Assembly (NCBI GenBank): GCA_951394045.1
Contig: OX595987.1
Location: 2,852,001 to 2,916,000, forward strand
Direction: 5' to 3'
DNA from: Nitzschia sp. DOCU1
Lineage: Eukaryota > Bacillariophyta > Bacillariophyceae > Bacillariales > Bacillariaceae
Length of the DNA: 64,000 bases
The notes below the pieces were generated by a model. It did not search any database. It was not told the DNA's origin and saw nothing but the letters and a program-made list of their open reading frames with translations. Both the position numbers and the translations under genes were made by a program. Positions 10,527 through 21,117 of this stretch are shown in pieces. Positions within the stretch are counted from its first letter, which is position 1. Each line of letters opens with the position of its first letter.

Positions 10527-11876
10527 CTACTCCTGCTTTCCCTCTCGTCGTCTCCTCTTATGGCGCTTGTTGGCCGCCTTGGCAATCTCGACTCGTTCCA
10601 CGCGATTCCAAGGCTCATCACCGGCAGAGGGGCCTCTTGTTTCGTGGAGCTTCTTCAGCTTGATCTGACCATACTTGTCCCGTTCTAGTATAGCATTGGG
10701 CATGACGATCTTGCGTTCTGTTGCTGCTGTAACAAGTAATTGCAAATCTTCGGACTTGACTTCTTCCAATTTTCCGTCGTCGCTTAAGCGATAGCAGGCA
10801 ATGAATGCAGGATCCCTCTGCAAGACGTAAAAGCAGTCCGTGCCTCGGCTCTGCACCCCAAGAAGAGGGGACGCACAATTAACTCTTTGAACAAGTTCGA
10901 GCTTTGGACTGCTTTCCAAAGTGCCAGCCACACGATAGACGTCAAGTTGATTGCTTTGATCAAAGACGACAGCCAGTAGGGATCCGTCCGCAGTGAAGCG
11001 CAAATCAGTGGGTATCAGATCATTGGTGTTGCCATTCTCCGAGCCCGATTCCTCACTACTACGAGTCGAAAGCTCAAATACTTGCAACTGGGTTTCCAAG
11101 TTCCATAACCGAATCGTACAGTCACCACCAGACGTCGCAACCAGGCCACTTGTCGTAGAATCAATGCCGGTAATATACGCTTCGTGACCCAGCAAAAATC
11201 CTTCGATTATGTACGTTTGTGGAAACGAACTTATTCGGATCTTTTCATCGCGATCAGACGAAAGCAGTGAATTTCTAGTGATGCAGAGTCCCGTCAGCAT
11301 GGAAGCTGTATGCCCTAACAAAAGGCGCTGTCGTTTGCATTGTTCGTCGAGACTGTAGGCATGGGCGTCGCCGGCGAGGTCACCGCCAACTAGTATCATC
11401 GTCGGCTGCTTTGCGATGCTTGTCGTAGTCTCCTCCTTTGCCTCTTTAATAGGCCATGTAGTAAATATCATGCAAGATAGTCGTTTGGGTGTATTGTATA
11501 CCATGGTCGGTAAAATTTGCGGTGCAAGTTCACTTTGCCCAATATCCAGTTTGTATATCGAAAGACTTTTGTCCCCTCGCGACACGGCACAACACAAAAC
11601 CGACGACGACGCATCTGCATCACTACTCATCAACACCGAGGCAACGGCATGTATAGTTTTCAGTTCCTCTTCTGTCTTTTGTATATTTTCATCATCGTCG
11701 TCGCCTTTATTATTATTAGTCCCCTCTCCTTCCAACTGTTGTGGTTCCGATGACGAGGAAGCACCCGGTTGGTGCATCAGTTCGACAACCTGGTTGGATT
11801 GGCAGCATACCAAGAATACTGTATCATTTAATCCCACAAGTGTGTAGCCCTCGCAACACGACACAAGCTGATTCAT
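10527..11876 (-). CDS. WD40 protein, Trm82/WDR4-like subunit of tRNA m7G methyltransferase
   Basis: A 449-residue single-exon WD-repeat protein. Recognisable features are SLLAVVFDQSNQLDVYR, a WD repeat ending CTIRLWNLETQ, and the block SSDRDEKIRISSFPQTYIIEGFLLGHEAYITGI, which is characteristic of Trm82/WDR4. These are the non-catalytic partners that stabilise Trm8/METTL1 for N7-methylation of guanosine 46 in tRNA, in nucleus and cytosol. The C-terminus is strongly basic (KRHKRRRREGK), probably a nuclear signal or RNA contact. An acidic low-complexity insert (DDDDEN) lies near residue 60. A TrmB-like domain occurs in the PPR protein at 18880-21117, about 7 kb away. Confidence 0.78.
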   Translation of the reverse strand: MNQLVSCCEGYTLVGLNDTVFLVCCQSNQVVELMHQPGASSSSEPQQLEGEGTNNNKGDDDDENIQKTEEELKTIHAVASVLMSSDADASSSVLCCAVSRGDKSLSIYKLDIGQSELAPQILPTMVYNTPKRLSCMIFTTWPIKEAKEETTTSIAKQPTMILVGGDLAGDAHAYSLDEQCKRQRLLLGHTASMLTGLCITRNSLLSSDRDEKIRISSFPQTYIIEGFLLGHEAYITGIDSTTSGLVATSGGDCTIRLWNLETQLQVFELSTRSSEESGSENGNTNDLIPTDLRFTADGSLLAVVFDQSNQLDVYRVAGTLESSPKLELVQRVNCASPLLGVQSRGTDCFYVLQRDPAFIACYRLSDDGKLEEVKSEDLQLLVTAATERKIVMPNAILERDKYGQIKLKKLHETRGPSAGDEPWNRVERVEIAKAANKRHKRRRREGKQE

Positions 11877-12748
11877 GGTGGAATGTTGGTTTGAGCTCTT
11901 TCGAATGAAAGTATGAGAAATGCCAAGAAATTACAACTACCGGCACATCCTATCGAATCACATCCCACCACCACCCATTTTGGTTGCCCCTTCATTTTTT
12001 GAGTCGGGTCGATCAGTCCCACTCGCATCGCGCGCTTTCATGTGCTGGTTCCAACGGTCGATGAGAGAAAGGGGTGAAGCGAGCCAGCCAGACCGTGGCG
12101 CGCACTTCCCAACAGATTACCCCTGAGTTGGATTTGGCAAGTGTTAAGTCATATCTTTACAATTTTTGTTCACTGCAAATTAAGGGGTGTGGGGCATTTA
12201 TCGAAAAGACTTCGCAGCGTTGCGGACTATCCATACTTGCTGTCCATGCCTCCCCCCAGCCATCCACAGAATGGCAGAGCGTACTTTATTACCACAGCAA
12301 CGCTGAGGTGCTTGCACTGTCTTTTTAGGGGTGAGTGATAGTTGCCCGGCCAAGGGAGCGCTCCGCCGCTCGCCTCGGCGACGATGGGCGGCATCCTACC
12401 GCTTTTGCTTCCACCAGTTCCGGCCTCGTGTGTCTGCGGTATCATCAGTTGTGTTTGTTGGCATTCGTTGTCACAGTTGCATCCAAAGTGGCGCAAGTTA
12501 TCCTCTTGCTCCATAGTAATCACAAGAAAGGAACGTGAGACTGAGACATCATTGCAAGTCGATCTTGCAACCGCCTTTGGAACCCCCTCCTTCGGCATCT
12601 TGGGAGTAGTAGTCCAACAGGACCGCTTGATACCACTCTGGTCAGCAGCAAGACATCGCTTCTTTCCATCCACCGTAACACTACAACCAGATCACTTTTT
12701 ACTGGAAAATATTACAGGAATTCTAGGTACTACAGGTCTAGCGATAAC
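11877..12748. other. Divergent promoter region between WD40 gene and CK2 alpha
   Basis: An 872-bp gap between two divergent starts. Open frames of 136 aa (plus) and 148 aa (minus) overlap each other and show no family features, so I do not call them. Confidence 0.4.
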
Positions 12749-14030
12749 ATGAGCCGAGCACGGTGAGTACAATGTCAGGCAGAGCGTTAAGTGCTACCCC
12801 AAAACTCCCCAGCTAACTCACTGCCACTTTGGATTCTGCCGCTGCCAGAGTTTACGCCGATGTCAATGTCCACCGGCCGCGAGATTACTGGGATTACGAG
12901 GCCTTGACAGTAAACTGGGGCGACCAAGAAGAATATGAAGTTATCCGTAAAATCGGGCGTGGAAAGTACAGTGAGGTGAGTCTGTTGCGGTTCGGCTGCC
13001 TGAAGCGCGTCAACGTTGAGTCCTTTTGCGTTCTCACTTGTCGTTGCCTCGCTTCTGGATGTATGATTAGGTTTTTGAGGGGATTAATGTCGTGAACAAC
13101 ACAAAATGCGTCATTAAAATTCTAAAGCCAGTAAAGAAGAAGAAGATCAAACGTGAAATCAAAATCTTGCAAAACATGTGCGGTGGAACAAACATCATTC
13201 AGCTCCTGGATGTGGTGCGGGACCCGCAATCGAAAACGCCCTCGCTGATTTTTGAGCACGTCAACAACACCGACTTTAAGATTCTCTACCCGACTCTTTC
13301 GGACTTTGATATCCGCTACTACATCTTTGAGCTTCTGAAAGCTCTAGACTATTGCCACTCCAATGGAGTTATGCATCGTGACGTCAAACCTCACAACGTC
13401 ATGATTGACCACGAGAAGCGCCAGCTTCGTCTCATTGATTGGGGTCTCGCAGAGTTTTATCACCCCGGACGAGAATACAACGTCCGTGTGGCTTCTCGAT
13501 ACTTTAAAGGCCCGGAATTGCTGGTGGACTTGCAGGAGTATGATTACTCCTTGGACATGTGGAGTTTGGGATGCATGTTTGCAGGAATGATCTTCCGAAA
13601 GGAACCTTTCTTCCACGGACACGATAACTACGACCAGCTGGTCAAGATTGCCAAGGTGTTGGGAACGGAGGAATTGTTCCACTACCTCGACACGTACGAT
13701 TTGGAGTTGGACCCCCACTTTGATGGAATTCTTGGACGACACTCAAAGAAGTCGTGGCAAAAATTCATCACACCTGAGAACCAACACCTCGTGTCTGATG
13801 AAGCGATTGACTTTGTGTCGAAGCTGTTAAGGTGAGCGCTATACTGACCATACGGCGGGCCTCAATACGACGAGGACATTCTCTAACTGATTGCTTGTTT
13901 TATTTGTAGGTATGACCACCAGGAACGTTTGTCGGCCAAGGAAGCCATGGCCCACGCGTACTTCGCACCGGTTCGTGAGGCAGCAGCGAGAGGAAACAAC
14001 CAAAACCCTACTTCTGGCTACGCTGTATAG
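12749..14030 (+). CDS. CKA: Casein kinase 2 catalytic subunit alpha
   Basis: Four exons, join(12749-12762, 12849-12975, 13071-13831, 13910-14030), give 340 aa. Exon 1 is only 14 nt (MSRA plus two bases), and splicing restores [21 protein letters not shown], the canonical CK2 alpha N-terminus. Kinase features are the Gly loop IGRGKYSEV, the [18 protein letters not shown] basic substrate/heparin stretch, the catalytic HRDVKPHN, and DWG in place of DFG, which is diagnostic of CK2. It phosphorylates acidic Ser/Thr sites in nucleus and cytoplasm as part of the CK2 holoenzyme. Intron sizes are 86, 95 and 78 nt, all GT-AG, and all phases close. Confidence 0.97.
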
Positions 14031-14206
14031 AACGAAAAAGAGCGATTGATTGATTCGAAAATTGAAAGTGGCGTCCTGCTCTCCGGGTCCATTGCCGTCC
14101 TGGAACCCCCGCAGCCAATCAACAACAAGTAGTGAAAAAGTAGGGCATGTAATAGTTCAGTTGACACCCATAGCGCTTCGAAACGGCTGGAAAATAGCTT
14201 GTCGTT

Positions 14207-15966
14207 TTATAGCTCGTCTCTCGTCAATGTTTGCTTCCTCATGACAAACAAATGCCCTCGAACTGCTTTCCCCATTTCGTGTCGAAAGCCGTCCAACGTT
14301 TCGTAGTGCACAACTTTAAGCTGGTGGCTTTCCCCAACGTGCTCGACATATTCCTTCCGGTGCGCAAAACGACCGGACGGGGTGAGCTGCCATCTCCAGT
14401 CTGGTTTCGACTCGGCGAGGCTACAGGCAAGGGACAAGAAGGAATCAAGGATCGAAAAGGTGTGAGGCCCATGACTTTGCTTCATTATTGTCGACGTACT
14501 ACTATATCCGCACAAGAGAAGACTTACGCAGCCTCGTTTTCGGCGTCCACGTTTTCGAGCGTAAACGCCACCATCCCGTCTTCTGCCAAGCCTTCTTGCA
14601 TGGACTCGAACAAAGGAACAAGATCACCAAAGTAAATATAGGAATCGGCAGCAACAATAAGTGAAATCGGTTTCTTTGCCCGAAAGACCTCCGTTACATC
14701 TGCAGCGATTGCCTCGTCATAGAGATTTGGCCGAAGTTTTTGGGCTTCATCGATGATTGCCTGACTTAGATCGACACCAATCAAATGGAAGCTTACGTTG
14801 CGAAACTAAGGCAAAGCGACTGAGAAATGATGTCCCCTTTGGCAATCATTCAGAACACTCAATCATCTGAACTCACTTGTTCTCCCACTAGGCCAGTGCC
14901 GCACCCGGCATCAATTACAAATGGAAACTTTGGGACATTCTCCTCTCCACCAAAGGCTCTGTTAAATCCACGTCGAAGTCGCTCATATCCGTTGTAACCA
15001 AGCTCTTTAACCAGAGAATGCTCAAAACTTTCGCATCATTTAGTAGTGATAAACGAAACAACTGATTCCTGACAGAAAACTCAAATAAACTCACTTGTGC
15101 GCATATTCATCAAACAAATTTTTCACGTATGTGTTGGACGCTCGCTTCATAGTGGCATCAGCTGTTGCTGTCGCAAGCATGTGCTTGGCAGATTCGTTTT
15201 CCGAATCATACTGTACCGCCAGTGAGAAAGCATGAGTCGCCATTTCCTGGCAACTTACCTCTTTCTCAAGTTCATCCGAGAGAGCGCATTTTCTATTCGG
15301 ATTGTGATTTAGGCATAGTCCAATCCTATACTGAAGCTGAGAGAGAATAAATCGAGGTTCTTCCGGAGGGTCCGTTGGTTCCGTGCCTTCAGTTGTCAAA
15401 ATTTCATAAGCCTTGTTGTAAGCGGCCAAGGCCTCGTCATGGTTTCGAAGGGAATCATGGAGTACAGATCCCAAATTTGCTAGAGCCGACCAATGATTGG
15501 GGTCCAAAACAACCGCGTATCCGTAGGCCTCAACGGCCTGTTCAGCCTGACCAGCATCTTGAAGTTCCATACCCAAGAAAAATGCAGACTGCGCGACAAT
15601 GTCCTTGGCGTATTGAGCAACCTCCTTGTCAGCGATATCATCGATCTCTTCATTGTAGGTTGAGATTGCGTTTTGATAATGACTGATTGCTTGATTGTTT
15701 TGTCCCACCGACGAGAGAGCTGTGGCCAGATTCGTTTCCAGTGATAGAATAGTCAGAAGGGATTCGTCCTCCGTAAGTTCTTCAATACCCTCCTTATAGA
15801 AGTCGATGGCTTCACTGTAAGAGCCCTTCGACAGTGCATCGTCTCCGTATGAAAGGTAGTCCTCTGACGACGCAGAATTGGAAAACACCGGAAAGAACAC
15901 CAATAAAAGATTAACATAAAGCAAATAATGCCACATACTTGGCCGGCGCAGCCCAGTTGCATTCAT
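14207..15966 (-). CDS. TPR-repeat SAM-dependent methyltransferase with signal peptide
   Basis: Four exons, complement(15095-15966, 14877-15027, 14528-14805, 14207-14420), give 504 aa. Introns are 67, 71 and 107 nt and every junction is in phase. Residues 1-32 form a signal peptide or anchor. Residues about 35-250 hold TPR repeats (YLSYGDDALSKGSYSEAIDFY, AYGYAVVLDPNHWSALANLG). The methyltransferase part follows: LFDEYAHNFEHSLVKELGY, AdoMet motif I VIDAGCGTGLVGEQ, LIGVDLSQAII, then LTPSGRFAHRKEYV. This order matches the bacterial-type TPR-methyltransferases of COG4976. The substrate is unknown. The signal peptide suggests the endomembrane system or an organelle. Codons split across introns make it invisible as one open frame. 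Confidence 0.85.
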
Positions 15967-16553
15967 GGGCGATCCTGGAATGACGAGCCTCTCGCTCCCT
16001 ACTTGAAATTTCTCCCACTAACTTGACGAGATGAATTGTCTCGAGCAAATGAATCGTTCGATTGACAAACCTGCCCACAGGGGTGTAGCTATGGCTGACT
16101 TTGGGATGGCAGCAAGACGATGGTGGATTTATCGACGGAATAGGATGTTTGGGATGATTGTAGATGAGGACCGATTCCTTATTTCGATGATGGCTCTCGA
16201 TCTCATCTACTGAATTACGTCATTCATGAGTCGGTATGAAATCTGAATCCCGTTACAAGGCAGACGTCAGCAGAAAAATCTAAGGGGACGACGGCCAGAT
16301 CCAAAAGATTTGCCTTTGATGTGTGTGGCGGCAGGATGCTCGGCGTTCGACGTAGATTTCCTGTAGGCACAGTACGATCTCATCCATGGTACTGATTCCA
16401 TGTAGAAGCATCGTAGAGGTTGAACTCGTATCCTCGGGAGCTTGTTGAACCAATTTTCGGTTGGGAATTCATCATCATCGTTGCCGAAAAGCTGAGAAGA
16501 GGTGTAACCTTGACGTGTGCATTTGTCGAAATTAATCCGTAAAAGAAAACAAG
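15967..16553. other. Intergenic: divergent promoters of TPR-methyltransferase and FCP
   Basis: No coding region seen. The 120 bp before the FCP start are AT-rich and pyrimidine-poor (ending AAAGAAAACAAG before ATG), a likely strong promoter and 5' UTR, but no element could be named. Confidence 0.4.
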
Positions 16554-17177
16554 ATGAAGCTCGCCGTTGCCGCCCTCGTTGCTGGATCTGCCGCCGCCTT
16601 TGCCCCGGCCCAGACTGCCAAGACCTCCTCGGCCCTTCAGGTCAGTGAGCTTGAGCTTGGTGTCACTGAGCCCCTTGGCGTTTTCGATCCTCTTGGATGG
16701 CTCGAATCTGAACCGGAGGCCTTCGAACGCCGCCGAGCTGTTGAGCGCAAGCACGGACGTATTGCCATGGCTGCCGTTGTCGGTACCATTGTCCACAACA
16801 ACCACATCGTCTTCGATGGATACCTTTCCCCATCGAACGACTTGAAGTTCTCCGACATCCCCACAGGTATGGCCGGAATTGCCGCTGTCCCTTCTGCCGG
16901 ACTTGCCCAAATCTTCCTCTTCATTGGTCTCGTTGAATTGGCATGGTTGCCCGCCTCCAAGTACGACGGAGACTACGGTGTCGGTTGGTTCGGACGTGAG
17001 ATCACTGACCCCGAAGAACTCAGCCGAAAGCTCAACGTTGAGCTCAACAACGGCCGAGCTGCCATGATGGGAATCCTCGGAAACATGGTTGGTGAGCAAA
17101 TCACTGGCCAAACCATGTTCGAGCAATATGCTGCTGGACACGTCTCCCCCTTCGGTGATGGACAAGGTGTCTTCTAA
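16554..17177 (+). CDS. Fucoxanthin-chlorophyll a/c binding protein (FCP/Lhcf-type), complete
   Basis: A 207-residue antenna protein in one exon. Residues 1-16 are a signal peptide (MKLAVAALVAGSAAAF) ending in the A-F motif, followed by a short transit peptide with Ser/Thr/Lys. Helix 1 carries the chlorophyll ligand motif ERKHGRIAM, helix 2 is LAQIFLFIGLVELAW, and helix 3 carries ELNNGRAAMMGILG. It binds fucoxanthin and chlorophylls a/c in the thylakoid membrane. It converges on its paralogue at 17647-18270. The two proteins have equal length and differ at scattered positions (for example FDPLGWLESEPEAF against YDPLGWLTTQPEAF), so they are older duplicates than the copy at the left edge. Confidence 0.96.
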   Translation: MKLAVAALVAGSAAAFAPAQTAKTSSALQVSELELGVTEPLGVFDPLGWLESEPEAFERRRAVERKHGRIAMAAVVGTIVHNNHIVFDGYLSPSNDLKFSDIPTGMAGIAAVPSAGLAQIFLFIGLVELAWLPASKYDGDYGVGWFGREITDPEELSRKLNVELNNGRAAMMGILGNMVGEQITGQTMFEQYAAGHVSPFGDGQGVF

Positions 17178-17646
17178 GAAGCTAGCTACGAAAGGGTAGG
17201 AAATTTGTGGTGGTGGCTCTTCGGAGAAGGGTTGACCGCGTAAAGGACTAACATAGAGCGTCATGTACTTCTACGGACATTTCTCGTCTACTAGCTAGAG
17301 TATTCGATGGTGTTAACTTGAGGTTCATTAGTTACGACAACTTTCACCGGTGTCACGATAAGTAGCTGCATGAAGTGTGAACAAACGATTGTTACTTACC
17401 CCCACTGGGGCAACTACGGTGTAGTAAAAGCGACAACCTACTAGAGAGCTTATGGGAACGACACATTGAGACGAATTGTTGCAAGTATAACCAGAAAGAT
17501 GGAAATCTACGGCACCCATGGATGACGGTATAGCAGGGCTAACTGATCAACAATTTCATCTGTTCCTGCACTACCCGAAGTAGGACGTATTTCAAACACC
17601 CGTTATTCTTTCCCAGTATGTGCAACAGAAGATCTAACTAAGTTAC
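17178..17646. other. Intergenic between convergent FCP genes
   Basis: About 470 bp holding both 3' UTRs. No coding region seen. The two FCP genes share no long likeness here. Confidence 0.4.
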
Positions 17647-18270
17647 TTAGAAGACACCTTGTCCATCACCGAAGGGGGAGATGTGTCCAGCGGCGTATTG
17701 TTCGTACATGGTTTGGCCGGTGAGTTGCTCAGAAACCAAGTTTCCAATGATACCCATCATGGCGGCACGGCCGTTGTTGATCTCAACATTCAACTTGCGG
17801 GCCTTCTCTTCGGGGTCGGCGATGTTGCTTCCGAAGTATCCAACACCATAGTCTCCGTCGTACTTGGAGGCGGGCATCCAGGCCAACTCAACAAGGGCGA
17901 AGAAGGCAAGGATTTGGAAAAGTCCGGCGGTGGGGATGGCACGGATACCATCGGCACCAAGAGGAATGTCGGAGAACTTCAAGTTGTTGGAGGGGGAAAG
18001 GTATCCATCGAAAACAATGTGGTTGTTGTGAACGATGACACCGACAACGGCAGCCATGGCAACACGTCCGTGCTTGCGCTCAACAGCTCGGCGGCGTTCG
18101 AAGGCCTCCGGTTGGGTCGTCAACCATCCCAAAGGATCGTAAACACCAAGGGGCTCGGTGACTCCAAGCTCGAGCTCACTGACCTGAAGGGCCGAGGAGG
18201 TCTTGGCAGTTTGGGCCGGGGCGAAAGCGGCGGCAGATCCGGCAAGGAGGGCGGCAATAGCGAGCTTCAT
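17647..18270 (-). CDS. Fucoxanthin-chlorophyll a/c binding protein (FCP/Lhcf-type), complete
   Basis: A 207-residue antenna protein in one exon. The frame is open 57 nt further upstream, but the Met at 18270 (MKLAIAALLAGSAAAFAPA) begins the signal peptide and A-F motif exactly as in its neighbour, so it is taken as the start. LHC helix motifs are ERKHGRVAM and EINNGRAAMMG. Its last 122 residues are identical to those of the partial FCP at 1-370, 17 kb away in the opposite orientation, with two silent differences seen. That pattern points to a very recent inverted duplication or to gene conversion. Expression is expected to be light-regulated, as known for FCPs, though the sequence does not show it. 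Confidence 0.96.
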   Translation of the reverse strand: MKLAIAALLAGSAAAFAPAQTAKTSSALQVSELELGVTEPLGVYDPLGWLTTQPEAFERRRAVERKHGRVAMAAVVGVIVHNNHIVFDGYLSPSNNLKFSDIPLGADGIRAIPTAGLFQILAFFALVELAWMPASKYDGDYGVGYFGSNIADPEEKARKLNVEINNGRAAMMGIIGNLVSEQLTGQTMYEQYAAGHISPFGDGQGVF

Positions 18271-18879
18271 CTTTGTTGTCGTTCTTATTGAAATTGTGTG
18301 ATGTGAAACTGTTGCGTTCACACGCATGCACCACGATTACCGCAAAAGCACACACCGAATGGAAGTTAGTGGATTTTGGCGGTGGTCGGTGGTGAAGATT
18401 TGGTTCAACTGGGACCGGACTCAAAAAATAATGATTGATCGAAGCAGTCGAAACTAAGAATCATTTTAATCAATTTTCTGACTGACAGGGCCGCTCGGAT
18501 GAGTGAAAGCCGCTACGTACTCACTCTGGCCCACAACCACGTTTCGATGCTAGCTCTAATCGGTCAAGGGTCAACGGTCAAAGTAGGTTTCATTGAGACA
18601 GCCAATTTCCACTACTTTTACCTTTAGTAGAGCTGACTAGTATTGGGATACTACCAAACAACTCAAGAACGAGTACTGGTGTAATCCTCGCAGTTTGCCG
18701 AACCAAAGAAGTCCAGCTTTGGTGCTTGTAAATAGAGCAGACGACGATGGGCCCTTTCACCAATTGAATTGCAGCATCTTCGATCACATTACTTTCTGAT
18801 ATACATACAACTTGGTCCTAGAGCTGGCTATTTAAGATCAGCTTCTACTTTCGAAGGAGAGCCATCTCCAACTATCCCA
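18271..18879. other. Intergenic: FCP promoter region
   Basis: About 610 bp upstream of the minus-strand FCP and downstream of the PPR gene. No coding region seen. The 5' UTR next to the start contains CAATAAGAACGACAACAAAG. Confidence 0.4.
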
Positions 18880-21117
18880 TCAAGCTTTGGCGGACCTGTT
18901 GACGACAATTATGAACCTCGACGTTTTCTCTGCGTGGGATCCAGCGCCGCTCCTCCAGAGACGATCAAAGTATGTAACACCACACGATCCAGATATGTCT
19001 GGCTTTGGGTGACCAATAGATTCGTTCGGCTGCCCTTCGTATAAGGGAATCGGTCTATCCGATCCAGCTTGGAATGTTTCGACCACCTTGAAAGAAGGAT
19101 CCTGAAGCCAACAAGGAGTAAGCAAGTTCTTCTCCTGGAAAGTGACCTTGGCAAGGGTGGCACATATGAGGCGACCATACCACCGATTGTCGGTCACAAT
19201 GACAAGTCTAGCGTCGCCACTCTGCGACAAGCATCGAGCAACGCTACACAGCATGGAACTAGATATCATGTGTGCCGGCTCCGGGCCACCGTTGGCAATC
19301 AAGTCCAAATTCAGAGGATCGGCTCCAAAAGTTTGAGTAGGAGGTTCAGGATGATTGATATAAATGGCAGATATCGAATCCTGTCTGATGTATTCGGAGA
19401 TGAAGGATTTACATTCCGCTCCAACAATACAGATATTATCAACTGGGGTGGTACCTGCCAGCACAGCGGTTTTCGCGAATGTCTGACCCACCCGATCAGC
19501 CCTTAGCTCAACTGCAAGGAATTTGGCCTCTGGCGTTTGTCGTGCCTTTTGGACAATCCATTCCCCGAATCCGGATCCAAGCTCAATTTCCAACCCTCCT
19601 TTCCTTTTCGGCTGTTTTGCTTTATGCTTATCTTCTCCAATCCCCACTCTAAAAATACGATCGAAATCCAAATACCCATCTGCGGCTACAATACCTCCTT
19701 GCAGCCCAATTGAGCCCAAGATTCTGTTGCAATCGCGCCTTCTTAAGAACTTGTTGGCAGGGCTGGTTGAGCCAGCCATTATATCCAAGATTCTGTGCAA
19801 GCCATAGCTCGAGTACAACGTGTTCAGTAATGGAATTTGAAGCGATTTTGATGTCGTTCTTTCCCCAGTGTCATCGTTGTCCCCAGCCATATTTTCGGCA
19901 CTTGTGCTACCACCACCAGACAAGACAATTAGGCGAGTGGCAAGACGACGCGCCAGCTGCCGTGGTGCTGTAGCAAGCCCCTTTGCATCACACAGCTCCA
20001 GAATGACACGCGCCTCTCGTTCAGCTTCGTCAATCCTGTGGTTCCGGTACAAGGAATTCGATTCGTCACGGCGAGCGCCTTTATCCCCTTTTCCTTGCTT
20101 GACAGCATACCGCCCTTTCACGCCCTGCACAGATTTTTGGTCCGTCAAAGATTTCCTTGATACATTCGCAAAGAGTAAAAAGTCTTTGCAAGCGCCCTTG
20201 GCTTTCTCTGGCTCACCAAGGAGAGCAAAACTTCGCGCAAGCGAGAGATGTGACAAGGCCAGCGTCTCGCTTACGCTCTGTGGAATATCACTGCTAATCT
20301 CAGAGACTTCAAAGAAAGATTTCATTTCATGAATGCGGTCATTGGCGTCATCTGTTCGCAAGGCCTGACACAAGAGAGCAATCGCATATTCGTAGGAGGA
20401 TACATCGAACATAATAGATTTTGGATCCTTTTCTTGTATTGTTCGACACAGCTCCCAAGCTTTCTCCGCTGTCACAACTCCACCAGAGGCATTCCCATCT
20501 TCGTCAAAGGTACAAGCTGACCATAGACAACCTCGAAGCAGAGTGTTCATAGTTCGCACAGATGGCCTCTCGGAGCGGCTACCCTTTTTGCACATGGACT
20601 CAAAAAGGGCATAGGCCTTCGCCATCTGACCGGAATGAGCGAATCCTTTCATCAATGCTGTTTTTGTCTCGACGTTTACTTTCTTCCCACTTTTCTCGGA
20701 TTCCTTGAACAATTTTTCACCCTCATCAATACGCCCACACTTCGCGCAACAGTCGACTACTATGCACAAATGATGGTCATCGCGGATGGCGTCGTTGGAC
20801 GGATCCTTGTACAGACGCAGCGCCTCATCCAATTTCTTCTCCCGCGATAATACTAAAAGTTGCTTCGAGAGATCCAGGGCCTCGGCCGACGGTGTGGGTC
20901 GCTGTCGCTTAGGCGGTTGACCCTTCACATCTTGGCTTTGTTGAACATCCAAAGAACGCTTTCCGAGAAATTTATTCTGATGGTTCCTAGCAAAATTGTG
21001 AAGATCCTTCGTCGGTTGATTCTTGGCGGGTGCAAGTTCAGGTTTCTTGTCACTCTTTCTTCCCTTGCTGGCCTTCTTTTGTGTCTCTTTCTTTTTTGAG
21101 GGTCTGGAAAATACCAT
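18880..21117 (-). CDS. PPR-repeat protein fused to a TrmB-like methyltransferase domain
   Basis: A 745-residue single-exon protein. Residues 1-75 are highly basic. Residues about 80-330 contain PPR-like helical pairs (CIVVDCCAKCGRIDEGEKLFKE, TALMKGFAHSGQMAKAYALFES, VRTMNTLLRGCLW). From residue 508 a methyltransferase domain begins: AdoMet motif ELGSGFGEWIVQKA, the acidic ribose-binding end of LAVELRADR, and INHPEPPTQ at about 587. These correspond to motifs of tRNA (guanine-N7) methyltransferases (TrmB/Trm8), where the last site is normally DPWPK-like. PPR domains read single-stranded RNA in organelles, so the fusion could be an RNA-directed methylase, which is inference. No plastid presequence is visible; the basic N-terminus could be mitochondrial or nuclear. 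Confidence 0.78.
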   Translation of the reverse strand: MVFSRPSKKKETQKKASKGRKSDKKPELAPAKNQPTKDLHNFARNHQNKFLGKRSLDVQQSQDVKGQPPKRQRPTPSAEALDLSKQLLVLSREKKLDEALRLYKDPSNDAIRDDHHLCIVVDCCAKCGRIDEGEKLFKESEKSGKKVNVETKTALMKGFAHSGQMAKAYALFESMCKKGSRSERPSVRTMNTLLRGCLWSACTFDEDGNASGGVVTAEKAWELCRTIQEKDPKSIMFDVSSYEYAIALLCQALRTDDANDRIHEMKSFFEVSEISSDIPQSVSETLALSHLSLARSFALLGEPEKAKGACKDFLLFANVSRKSLTDQKSVQGVKGRYAVKQGKGDKGARRDESNSLYRNHRIDEAEREARVILELCDAKGLATAPRQLARRLATRLIVLSGGGSTSAENMAGDNDDTGERTTSKSLQIPLLNTLYSSYGLHRILDIMAGSTSPANKFLRRRDCNRILGSIGLQGGIVAADGYLDFDRIFRVGIGEDKHKAKQPKRKGGLEIELGSGFGEWIVQKARQTPEAKFLAVELRADRVGQTFAKTAVLAGTTPVDNICIVGAECKSFISEYIRQDSISAIYINHPEPPTQTFGADPLNLDLIANGGPEPAHMISSSMLCSVARCLSQSGDARLVIVTDNRWYGRLICATLAKVTFQEKNLLTPCWLQDPSFKVVETFQAGSDRPIPLYEGQPNESIGHPKPDISGSCGVTYFDRLWRSGAGSHAEKTSRFIIVVNRSAKA

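Noticed and set aside
12227..12752. Overlapping open frames on both strands (148 aa minus, 136 aa plus) upstream of CK2 alpha.
   Set aside because: They overlap each other, have Cys/Ser-rich random-looking composition and no family feature; the gap is a divergent promoter.
16380..17264. A 294-aa open frame antisense to the FCP gene.
   Set aside because: It mirrors a strongly codon-biased gene; the same kind of antisense frame appears opposite the other FCP gene.
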